This document shows, one piece after another, positions 1-8,343 of a stretch of DNA of 64,000 bases. Source of the stretch: Ramicandelaber brevisporus (Eukaryota > Kickxellomycota > Ramicandelaberales > Ramicandelaberaceae); assembly GCA_025201865.1 (NCBI GenBank), contig MU602694.1:23712-87711 (forward strand). Reading direction: 5' to 3'. The notes under the pieces were generated by a model. That model ran no database searches. It saw nothing but the letters and a program-made list of their open reading frames with translations, and was not told the origin of the DNA. Every line of letters starts with the position of its first letter. The first letter of the stretch is position 1. The position numbers and the translations under genes are program-made.

Positions 1-288
1 ATTATTCAAGGTTGGCTGTGTGTTATATATAACTGTGGTTATTGCTGCTCCACTAAAATGTCTAAATATAAGCATCAGTATGCGGAGCATAGAGGCGAAC
101 AATCATCTACAATTCCCGCTCTTGTATTAAGACTAAACTATGAGAAAACACGGACCTCCTACTTTCTCATTACTCGATGGGATACAGTCACTAACAGTGT
201 CGAATCGAACAACTCTGCGAGTCAATATAATAGCGAATGTGATGACGAAGATGGAGATGAATTAGTGCTGAGCGATTATAGTGATTAA
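1..288 (+). CDS. C-terminal end of a zinc-finger protein, 5' end outside the window
   Basis: The frame is open from base 1, so this is the 3' end of a longer gene. The visible 95 residues start with a finger of form C-x4-C-x12-H-x4-H (about residues 7-29: CVIYNC ... HQYAEH). They continue into ALVLRL and FLITRWDT and an acidic tail ending SDYSD. The segment is clearly homologous to the end of the protein at 48684-50714, which has HQYKEH, ALVLRL, FFITRFDT and DELVVSDYSD in the same order. After the TAA stop the same frame reads N-D-T-Y-stop, matching the D-D-T-Y-stop end of the paralogue, so the stop lies five codons before the ancestral end. Loss of that tail probably matters little. The function is unknown; a nucleic-acid-binding role is inferred only from the fingers. 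Confidence 0.75.
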   Translation: MIQGWLCVIYNCGYCCSTKMSKYKHQYAEHRGEQSSTIPALVLRLNYEKTRTSYFLITRWDTVTNSVESNNSASQYNSECDDEDGDELVLSDYSD

Positions 289-833
289 AACGATACCTAT
301 TAACTGGAAATAGTAACCGTCTTCTCCTTCACATCTTAACATGTTAAGTATGCCACACTCTGATGATCCCGAATTATAACCTCCTTTCAATAACGCGTTT
401 AAATATTGATTGTTTTATTGCAGAGAATCGATTGTGCATTTAATCCTTACCGTGAATGTCGATTGCAGTTCTGTTCTAACATAGCCCTCCGTAAACCTTA
501 CTGTGTGTAGTGTTTTGCTTTCGGCAAAGTCCAGTGCAGCTCGCCTCCTTCAATTCACTCGCTGTTTCACAACGCCACAAGACGCTTCCACTGTGACTGT
601 TCTTTTTTATAGTTCATTTCAAAGCTAATCTCTTCAACGACAACGGTTTGACACCGTAGACAGCTCATAGACACTGCCAGCGCGAGCTCTGTATAACTTC
701 AACAGACATCCTCGGTGGCCAAGTTTGCAGCCACTTCTTCTCACCTCCCCATCTCCACTTTGAGATCTCGCCACAGTATTGTTGTTTTTGTATTGTACTG
801 TTAACCTTACTCAACAACTATACAGCATCACGA
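289..833. other. Intergenic region; paralogous 3' sequence then a promoter
   Basis: The first 80 bases or so still resemble the sequence after the paralogous stop at 50714, with shared order of short matches such as GGAAA, TCTCC, TTAA and GATCC. This suggests the duplication included the 3' untranslated region. The remainder holds no credible open frame and should contain the promoter and leader of the gene at 834. Confidence 0.4.
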
Positions 834-1658
834 ATGAACAGCCAGGGTCAAACATCAGTCAAAAAGAAGCGCGGTAGACCCAAGATTGTGTCAATGGACA
901 AATGCAAAACATGCGCTGATGGAATTCAACGAGGCAGAGAGCGAGAACACTTTTGCAATGTTCATTGTTGCTCAAAAGTTGAGCTGTACGCGATTTTACG
1001 GCTGGCAGGTTGGTCAAAAGAGTCTGTTGGTCAGTGTATGAAAGGACGGAAAACTCAGAGCCTGCATAGGGTCAAGTTTGCGGAGCATTACTGGATGCAC
1101 GTCTCAAAAGATGCCGATGGCAACAGACCAGACCACCGTCCAGTCAGTGCTGAACACTACGAGCAGTACAAACAGTATCTGAGCGAAGGTATAAAGGTTC
1201 TCAAGCTTACTCGAAAGTGGAACAATGACACCGCCTCTCAGGCAGTGGTGACGAGATTGAATATCGCCGATGTTGTTGTTGAACAGCCGCTTCCTTCTGC
1301 TATTGCATCCGTTACGGTAGATTCCACTTCCAATGTCGATGGCAGTCATTCTAGTGATGGCACTATCAGCAATTCAACTCGCTCTCGTCCATTTCGCTCC
1401 ACTCGAAAACAGGTTGACTACTCTTCTCAGCTATCCAAACATCGATACGGCCGCAATTCCAGCACTCACCGAGTCAGTCATTCCACTCTCTCATCTGCGC
1501 AACAGGCTAATACCCACCACAGCAGCACAGAGCCAGCACATCCTCTATCCAAGCGTCGTCGTACTATCGCATCTACCGTCAATCGAGTCCAAGCAGAGCC
1601 ATCAACTGCACATTCACCAAGTAATAATCCGAGTGATGACACAAATGTAGTGCTGTGA
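834..1658 (+). CDS. Unrecognised basic protein with AT-hook-like motif and Cys/His cluster
   Basis: This is a 274-residue protein that I do not recognise. Near the N terminus it has KKKRGRPK (residues 10-17), a good match to an AT-hook core (RGRP). A Cys/His-rich stretch follows (CKTC at about 23-26, then FCNVHCC at about 41-47), which could bind a metal. Residues 48-130 look folded, with many aromatics (YAILRLAGW, HYWMHV, HYEQYKQYL). The C-terminal half is Ser/Thr/Arg/His-rich and probably disordered, with a basic SKRRRT motif near residue 240 that could be a nuclear localisation signal. A nuclear DNA-binding role is inference. It is the first gene upstream of SMC3 on the same strand, with about 260 bases between. 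Confidence 0.6.
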   Translation: MNSQGQTSVKKKRGRPKIVSMDKCKTCADGIQRGREREHFCNVHCCSKVELYAILRLAGWSKESVGQCMKGRKTQSLHRVKFAEHYWMHVSKDADGNRPDHRPVSAEHYEQYKQYLSEGIKVLKLTRKWNNDTASQAVVTRLNIADVVVEQPLPSAIASVTVDSTSNVDGSHSSDGTISNSTRSRPFRSTRKQVDYSSQLSKHRYGRNSSTHRVSHSTLSSAQQANTHHSSTEPAHPLSKRRRTIASTVNRVQAEPSTAHSPSNNPSDDTNVVL

Positions 1659-1915
1659 AGATGCACTCTGGAACCTATCTTGCAACAATTGGCGTTTACT
1701 CGTTTGCTTGTTTGCTTGCTTTCTTGTTGCCGTTGCTGCGGTAAAATAGACCAGCGTGCACCAGAGAGCAAACTCGACAGAGAGAGATCCAAAGAAAAAA
1801 TAAACAACAAAACAAACGAAATCAACATCAACAACATCAACAACATCAACTGTTTTCTTACTTTTTTACTTTTTATTATTATCAATCTGTGCTTGTTTGT
1901 TTTGCTTGCTTTACA

Positions 1916-4900
1916 ATGCATATCAAAAGCATCACCATTCAAGGCTTCAAGTCGTATAAGGACGCCAGTGATTGCCAGGACTTTAGTGAGCGCAGCAACG
2001 TCATTATTGGACGCAATGGTTCTGGCAAGTCGAACTTCTTCTCTGCGGTTCGCTTTGTGCTCTCTGATGCGTACACCAATCTGAGCAAAGAAGAGCGCCA
2101 ATCTCTCTTGCACGAGGGCATTGGCCCGGCAACAATGTCTGCCTTTGTTGAGATTGTGTTTGACAATAGTGACAACCGCTTCCCAACTAATCGACCAGAG
2201 ACTGTCATTAGACGCACAATTGGACTGAAGAAGGATGAGTACTCATTGGATCATAAGGCAGTTAAGCTGAATGTGATTACTAGTATGCTGGAGGCAGCTG
2301 GGTTCTCAAGATCAAATCCGTACTACGTCATCCCGCAGGGAAGAATCAGTGCATTGACTCATGCCAAGGACTATGAACGATTGAATTTGTTGAAAGAGGT
2401 CGCCGGCACATCTGTGTACGAGAGCAGACGCAATGAGAGTGAAACACTGATGGCCGAGGCACGCATTAGACGCGGCAAGATTGATGAATCATTGGATTAC
2501 ATCAAAGAGCGCTTGAATGACTTGGACAGAGAGAAGACTGAATTGAAGGAGTACCAGGAAGTGGATAAAAGTAGACGAGCTTTGGAACATGCACTGTTTA
2601 GTGCAGAGTTGGAGGAAGCCATTCAATCATTACAAGATTTGGAGGATTCACGCGAAAATAGTAAACAGCAAGCATTGCGTAAAAGAGAGGATTTGGACAC
2701 AATTAACGATGAGATCAATCAGCTGGAAATTAATGTTCAAAATGCGAGAATTCAAGTTGAGAAGAATAATACATTGAAGGGTCAGTTAAATGAAGATTTG
2801 GAAAACAAGATTAAAGTACAAACTCAACTACAATTAACTGAAGATGATGCCAGTGTTATGCATCAATTGGAAGCCACTTCTGTTGATGACATTCAGTCCG
2901 AATTGGAAAGTGTTAATAATGAATTGACCGAGCAGCGTACTTTATTAGAGACTCATGAACAGGAACTTCAGCAGAGAGCAGAGTCTGAGCAAGCTGCCCG
3001 AGATGCATTAGAGGAGGCACAGGCAACTCGACAAGCCATTGAAGCCAAACAGGCTCGCAGTGGTAGATTCCATTCATTGGAAGAACGTGATTCATGGCTG
3101 AATAAAGAGATTGAGGAATGTAGTCGACAGATTATCGAAGGAGAGCAGCAAGTTAACATTGCACAGCATGAGCATGATGAATTAAAAGAACAGAACAATT
3201 CAATCCAGCAATTGCTAGATACAATGGAACAGCGCTTGAAAGATAATCGATTGGAAGAGACAAATGTTATCAGCAAACAAGGTGAGATTGACTCAGATAT
3301 CAACAGCCTAACCGATGAACGTAAACAAGCTTGGCGTAAAGAAGATGAATACAAGACAGTGCTGAACAATGCACAAACTGAGCTTGCAGCAATCGAACGT
3401 AGAGTCGCTGGAGTGATGGATAAACACACCTTTAACGGCATTAGAGACATTGATGATATTGCTAGAAACAACGGCATTAATGGTGTGCATGGCCCTCTTT
3501 ACAAGCTATTCACTGTTGATAATGATTTACGCGCAGCAGTTGAGGCTATTGCTGGCAATAGTTTATTCCACGTGGTTGTTGATAGTGATGAAGTGGCTTC
3601 GCAGATGTTTGATGCAATGTCCAAATCAGGAAATGGTCTCAATGCCAGATTAACCTTTATGCCATTGAATAGGCTCCGCGTTAAACCACTGCCTCAGCTA
3701 TCGAAAGACGAATTGGATAATGATAACTCATTGTTAATTGACTGTCTCAACTACAACAAAAATATGCATGGGAAGGCATTTGAACAGGTATTTGGACAAG
3801 CGATTTTATGTCGCTCGTTGGAAGATGGCACCAACATTGCTCGCATTCATGGAGCTACAGCCGTTACAATTGATGGAGATAAAGTTGAGCGGAGAGGTGG
3901 AATGTCTGGCGGTTACATTGACCGTCGTTCATCTCGCTTGGCTTTGCTTCAGCAGTATTCAGATTTGACTTCAGCCATGCGTGATGCCATTGAACAGCTG
4001 GAGAATGCTCGCAAAAGCGCTAGACAATTGGATGAACAGATCACACGTAAGCGCGATGAGGGTCAGCTCGCGCTCTCTCGTTTGAACCAAGTGCGTCGTG
4101 CACGCGAGCAGCTGGTCAATGATTCTCAAGTTCACTTCCGTGAAAAGCAGCGTTTGGATGCCGCACTGGACTCTGCATCAAAATCATTGCGCTCATTATC
4201 CGCATCGATCACAAGTGCTCGTAACCAGCTTCAGGATTTACAGAATGAGCTTTCTTCAACAGCCTCATTCACTCAGCAGGCTGCAGAAGCTGAACAGGCA
4301 GCCCAGCAGTTGGCTTCCATAATTGAAACCATTCAGCAGCGCGATCGAGTCCTGGCACAAGCTACAGAGCATCGCATGGAATGTGAACATGAGCGTAATA
4401 ATGTGGCAACGCGCATTCACAATGATTTGATCCGTCAGCAACAGCAGTTGGCTTCAAAATTAGACTCGCTAACTGAATTGGAGCGTCAAAGTGGATCGGT
4501 AAATGCAATGGCAATGATGGCAGAACAGCGCACTGCCGAACTGGGCAAATTGAAGAGAGAGATCAATGAGATTAAAGAGAAATTGGGTAAGATTGAAGTG
4601 GATATTGAAAATGACACAAAGAGAGCCACAAGAGATGACAAGTCAATTGAGAAGGCGCGTGCTGCGGAATCTGCCATTCAGCGCTGGATGGATCAACATA
4701 AATTGGGAGTGGAACGATTCATGACTAAACGCAACATGTTGTTACAAAAGAGAGACGAAGCATCAACAAAGCTGCGTGATCTTGGAGTGTTGCCGCAGGA
4801 GGCCATGGATGAAGCTGCAGGTTATGCTGAAAAGTCAACAGAGAGATTATTGAAGAAATTGCATAAAATTAAAGACACGCTGCGGACGCAATATGGACAC

Positions 4901-5986
4901 ATTAATAAGCAGGCAGCAGAGCAATATACAAGCTTTAACAGGCAGAAGGAAAAGCTAGAAAACGACAAGAATGAATTGATTAAAGACGAAGATGCAATTG
5001 GTAGATTAATGCAGCACTTGGATCAGCAAAAGGATGAGGCTATTGAGAGAACGTTTAGACAAGTGGCATTCAACTTTAAACAGGTATTTGCAAAGTTAGT
5101 CCCTGGCGGAAATGCTCAGTTGATCATGCAGACCAAGGCAGGCGCAGAAATGGAAAAATTACGCAAACAGGCTGCAAAGAAGAAATCATCAGCCAAGCAA
5201 GTGAAGACTAAATCAAAGGCATCCGCTGCACCAAAGAAGAGTAAAGGTAAGGGTAAAAGTGGAGGCAAAGCTGCTAGCAAGGGCAAAGGAATGGCTCGTG
5301 CTGCCACCGATTCCGACATGGATATTGACGACGAAGATGGAGACGATGAAGAGGATGAAGATGCAATGGATATTGATGAAGATCAGGATCAAGAACTCAT
5401 TGATGAAGACGATGATGAAGATGACGACGAAGACGAGGAGGATGAGGATGACGATGAGGAAGATGAAATGCCAGGCTATGATCGCCGCAAGAGTAAATTC
5501 CGCCGCGAATCTCGTCTGCCTTCGTCCACCGCCAAGCGTCCAAGCACAGTTGACAATTACACTGGCATTGCCATCAAGGTTTCCTTCACGGGTGCTGAGT
5601 CTGGCGCTGGCTCTGCATCTGGTCTCCGCATGCAGCAGCTGTCTGGTGGACAAAAGACTGTCGTTGCACTTGCCCTCATTTTTGCCATTCAGCGCTGCGA
5701 TCCAGCACCATTCTACCTGTTTGACGAGATTGATGCCAACCTGGATGCAGCATATCGTTCAGCTGTTGCAAACATGATCCATAATGAGCTGAGCTCAACT
5801 GCTCAGTTTATTATGACTACCTTCCGTCCTGAACTGCTTGAAAAGGCCGAGAAGATTTACGGCGTAACTTTCCAGGATAAAGTATCTCAAATTGCTGAAG
5901 TGGATCGCGACACTGCACGTCAGTTCATTATGCAGTCGAGTGCCCCTGTTGTCTCTGGACCTGCTCCAACTGCATCTCAGCATTAA
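1916..5986 (+). CDS. SMC3: Cohesin subunit SMC3
   Basis: This is the structural-maintenance-of-chromosomes ATPase that pairs with SMC1 in the cohesin ring and holds sister chromatids together. The start at MHIKSITIQGFKSY is where SMC3 proteins begin; an upstream in-frame ATG would add nine non-homologous residues. Walker A GRNGSGKSN is near residues 32-40, with coiled coil to about 500, the hinge near 500-670 and the returning coil after that. The signature LSGGQK is near 1241 and Walker B YLFDEID near 1267. The lysine pair in IGLKKDEY falls at residues 105-106, where human SMC3 carries the Eco1/ESCO acetylation sites K105/K106. At 1356 residues it is longer than the usual 1200-1230. The excess is an insertion in the C-terminal head (about 1085-1195): a Lys/Ser/Ala/Gly-rich run and then a long Asp/Glu run. 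Identification is secure. Confidence 0.97.
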   Translation: MHIKSITIQGFKSYKDASDCQDFSERSNVIIGRNGSGKSNFFSAVRFVLSDAYTNLSKEERQSLLHEGIGPATMSAFVEIVFDNSDNRFPTNRPETVIRRTIGLKKDEYSLDHKAVKLNVITSMLEAAGFSRSNPYYVIPQGRISALTHAKDYERLNLLKEVAGTSVYESRRNESETLMAEARIRRGKIDESLDYIKERLNDLDREKTELKEYQEVDKSRRALEHALFSAELEEAIQSLQDLEDSRENSKQQALRKREDLDTINDEINQLEINVQNARIQVEKNNTLKGQLNEDLENKIKVQTQLQLTEDDASVMHQLEATSVDDIQSELESVNNELTEQRTLLETHEQELQQRAESEQAARDALEEAQATRQAIEAKQARSGRFHSLEERDSWLNKEIEECSRQIIEGEQQVNIAQHEHDELKEQNNSIQQLLDTMEQRLKDNRLEETNVISKQGEIDSDINSLTDERKQAWRKEDEYKTVLNNAQTELAAIERRVAGVMDKHTFNGIRDIDDIARNNGINGVHGPLYKLFTVDNDLRAAVEAIAGNSLFHVVVDSDEVASQMFDAMSKSGNGLNARLTFMPLNRLRVKPLPQLSKDELDNDNSLLIDCLNYNKNMHGKAFEQVFGQAILCRSLEDGTNIARIHGATAVTIDGDKVERRGGMSGGYIDRRSSRLALLQQYSDLTSAMRDAIEQLENARKSARQLDEQITRKRDEGQLALSRLNQVRRAREQLVNDSQVHFREKQRLDAALDSASKSLRSLSASITSARNQLQDLQNELSSTASFTQQAAEAEQAAQQLASIIETIQQRDRVLAQATEHRMECEHERNNVATRIHNDLIRQQQQLASKLDSLTELERQSGSVNAMAMMAEQRTAELGKLKREINEIKEKLGKIEVDIENDTKRATRDDKSIEKARAAESAIQRWMDQHKLGVERFMTKRNMLLQKRDEASTKLRDLGVLPQEAMDEAAGYAEKSTERLLKKLHKIKDTLRTQYGHINKQAAEQYTSFNRQKEKLENDKNELIKDEDAIGRLMQHLDQQKDEAIERTFRQVAFNFKQVFAKLVPGGNAQLIMQTKAGAEMEKLRKQAAKKKSSAKQVKTKSKASAAPKKSKGKGKSGGKAASKGKGMARAATDSDMDIDDEDGDDEEDEDAMDIDEDQDQELIDEDDDEDDDEDEEDEDDDEEDEMPGYDRRKSKFRRESRLPSSTAKRPSTVDNYTGIAIKVSFTGAESGAGSASGLRMQQLSGGQKTVVALALIFAIQRCDPAPFYLFDEIDANLDAAYRSAVANMIHNELSSTAQFIMTTFRPELLEKAEKIYGVTFQDKVSQIAEVDRDTARQFIMQSSAPVVSGPAPTASQH

Positions 5987-6415
5987 ATACACATTTACTC
6001 TCTCCTCCTTCCCTTTTGTATAACCCTTTTCATTTCATTTTGTTTCATTCTTTTAGCATGCAATGCAGCGCAATGCAACGCAACGCAATGCGATTTCGGA
6101 GGTGCATTCGTCTGTTTGAAAGCGACAGTCTTTCGGATGCATCCTCTTTCAGTCATAGTACTGAATGAATGGGGGTCACCTGATGGCTCCAGACATTGAC
6201 ATAAACACTCAGCGATAGCTAGGACAGAGAGAAGGCGATCAAATAAATACCGCCACCTTGGACTGTCGTTTTCACATTTTTCATTTGCGACCAGCCTTCC
6301 TCCTCCTAGCAGTTCTCCAAGCACTTCTTCTAGCAAGTAGTTCTCCAAATACTTCTCCAAACTCTTTGTTTCTTAATCTCCATCCCTTCGACGCTCTACC
6401 CTCACGCAGCAAGAG
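5987..6415. other. Intergenic region between SMC3 and the esterase gene
   Basis: No coding signal. Bases 6057-6098 hold a short degenerate repeat of the form GCAATGCARCGCA. The second half is CT-rich, as in other leaders of this window, and is probably the leader of the gene at 6416. Confidence 0.4.
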
Positions 6416-7948
6416 ATGCATAGTGCTTGGCTGGCACTCCTGTTTGAGGCAATCTACCTCCTCAGCCTGGTGTTCTTCAACTGCACCAGGGCCTTCTTCA
6501 GCTTCCTCTTGCTTGGTCCGCCTCGCCCCACCTGGACTCTCCCGTTCACATTGTTCATTACACTGCTGCGCACCGTCATTCGCAACTCTCGTCTGCTCGA
6601 TGCCGATAACCGTGGTCTACCCATCCGAGAGGTTGTGCGAGTTGGATCAGACATTCAGCGCTCGTACCGGATGACACCAGATCCCGACGTCGCCACTCTG
6701 ATGATGCTGGTGCCGAAGCGAGTCGTCATTCGGAGGGTCATGATTCCAGTAAAGACGTATGGTTTCAAGGATGAATTGATGCGAGAGTGCGAGAAGGCAG
6801 AAACGGGCCGCAGAACAGTCAAGGCAGAGTGGTCAATGGCAACAGAGTTGCTGGACAGAAACAAAGAGTGTCTAGAGACATGTGGTTGTAGAATAGCGAG
6901 CGAGAAGGACGAAGGCAATTGGAATTGCAGCGTTGAACCTGCTGCGGTTGATAGTGGCATTGAGATGGCGAGTAACAGCAGCAGCAGCAACAGCTCAAGC
7001 AGAGGCGATAGTGATAGTGAGGAAGACCACAGTAACACTCAGAGTGGCACGTCAACTCGCTCGTTGCCGGTAGCTGCTGAGCAAGTTCCTGAGTGGCTCG
7101 GCTATCTACCACAGTCTCTGCTTCCAGTAGTATGCTCACACCGACTAGCTGGTGCAGCCAGCAGCCCCGACGAGCGGATTGTTCTGTATTTCCACGGAGG
7201 CGGCTACTTCAAGCTGAGTCCATTATCTCACCGCGGCGTTTGCATGGACATCTCTCGCACCACCAACATGCGCGTGCTCTCCGTTGACTACCGCCTCGCT
7301 CCAGAGTCTCCCTTCCCGGCTGCTCTTCACGACGCTCTCGCCACGTACATGTTCCTCACCTCTTCCCCCGCTGACGGTGGATATGGATTTGCTCCATCCA
7401 ACATTTTGTTTGCTGGTGATTCTGCCGGTGGCGGGCTGTGCCTCGCATTGGCTTCGTATCTCCGCGATAACTCTCTACCGCTGCCAGCTGGTTTGTTTTT
7501 GATATCGCCATGGGTTGATTTGAACAGCCACTCCGACTCATGGTCGAGATACCGCTCTGTTGATTACTTGGATATGGGCACCCGCGACAACAGCTCGCAT
7601 CCAGCTCGTCTGTACACAAAGCCGTTGGCACAATCCTGGGATGCAGATGTGCAGCGACTGGCAAACCACCCGTATGTGTCACCAGCATTGATGAAGACCA
7701 CAGCAGGACTGCCGCCAGTGCTGATGCATTCTGGCGAGTGTGAGGTGATTCGGGATGATATTGTTGAGTTTGCGATGAAGGCCAAAGCGGAGAATTCGAA
7801 TGTCGTGTTCCAAGAGTACAGAGACATGCCGCACGTGTTCCACGCATTCAACTTCACTGGAACTTTGGAACCAGCAAGGAGAGCGTACGCGGACATGGGC
7901 ATCTGGCTGCGCACAACTGTTTGGCCACAGCTCTATCATGATTATTAA
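6416..7948 (+). CDS. HSL-family alpha/beta-hydrolase, membrane-anchored esterase/lipase
   Basis: A 510-residue serine hydrolase of the hormone-sensitive-lipase (GDXG) family. The oxyanion-hole motif HGGGYF lies near residue 259, the nucleophile elbow GDSAGGG near 334, the acid region near SGECEVIRDD (about 440) and the catalytic histidine in PHVFHAF (about 480). The DYRLAPESPFPAAL strand-helix is typical. The N terminus has a hydrophobic segment (about residues 4-35), so the enzyme is probably anchored in a membrane, perhaps ER or lipid droplet. Between anchor and catalytic core is a Ser/Asp/Glu-rich low-complexity stretch (about 185-215). Substrate (acylglycerol, steryl ester, acetylated sterol or xenobiotic ester) cannot be told from sequence. 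Confidence 0.9.
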   Translation: MHSAWLALLFEAIYLLSLVFFNCTRAFFSFLLLGPPRPTWTLPFTLFITLLRTVIRNSRLLDADNRGLPIREVVRVGSDIQRSYRMTPDPDVATLMMLVPKRVVIRRVMIPVKTYGFKDELMRECEKAETGRRTVKAEWSMATELLDRNKECLETCGCRIASEKDEGNWNCSVEPAAVDSGIEMASNSSSSNSSSRGDSDSEEDHSNTQSGTSTRSLPVAAEQVPEWLGYLPQSLLPVVCSHRLAGAASSPDERIVLYFHGGGYFKLSPLSHRGVCMDISRTTNMRVLSVDYRLAPESPFPAALHDALATYMFLTSSPADGGYGFAPSNILFAGDSAGGGLCLALASYLRDNSLPLPAGLFLISPWVDLNSHSDSWSRYRSVDYLDMGTRDNSSHPARLYTKPLAQSWDADVQRLANHPYVSPALMKTTAGLPPVLMHSGECEVIRDDIVEFAMKAKAENSNVVFQEYRDMPHVFHAFNFTGTLEPARRAYADMGIWLRTTVWPQLYHDY

Positions 7949-8343
7949 CTATACTTAACTTAACTTAATGCATTTCTTTTATCGACCTTTTCCCCTTTCA
8001 TCTATATTTTCTTTAAATGTTTTATATTTTTGATTAAGAGATGATTAAAATTGAGGAAAAAAGAATAAGAAAAGAGGAGAGACTTGTTTGGTTGGTTGGT
8101 TGGCTGTTTGTGAGAGTTAGATAAAGAGAAATAAAAGAGTAAAAAAGTAAAAATTAAAAATTAAAGTGTGAATATGAGTTTGTGTTTGGATGTGAAAGGA
8201 TGGACTGCTACGTATGACTAAATAACTAAATGGCTAGGTGAGAGAGAGTGAGAGAGAGGATGCGCTCGCATAACATGCAAAGAAAGAGGGGGCAACTTGT
8301 GTGTCTGTGTGGTGTGGGATTTGAGCAGTAAGTTTTAATTGCT
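7949..8343. other. Intergenic region between convergent genes
   Basis: AT-rich, purine-biased sequence with GGTTGGTTGGTTGGCT near 8090 and a GAGAGAGTGAGAGAGAG stretch near 8240. It must hold both 3' untranslated regions. No further gene is seen. Confidence 0.4.
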
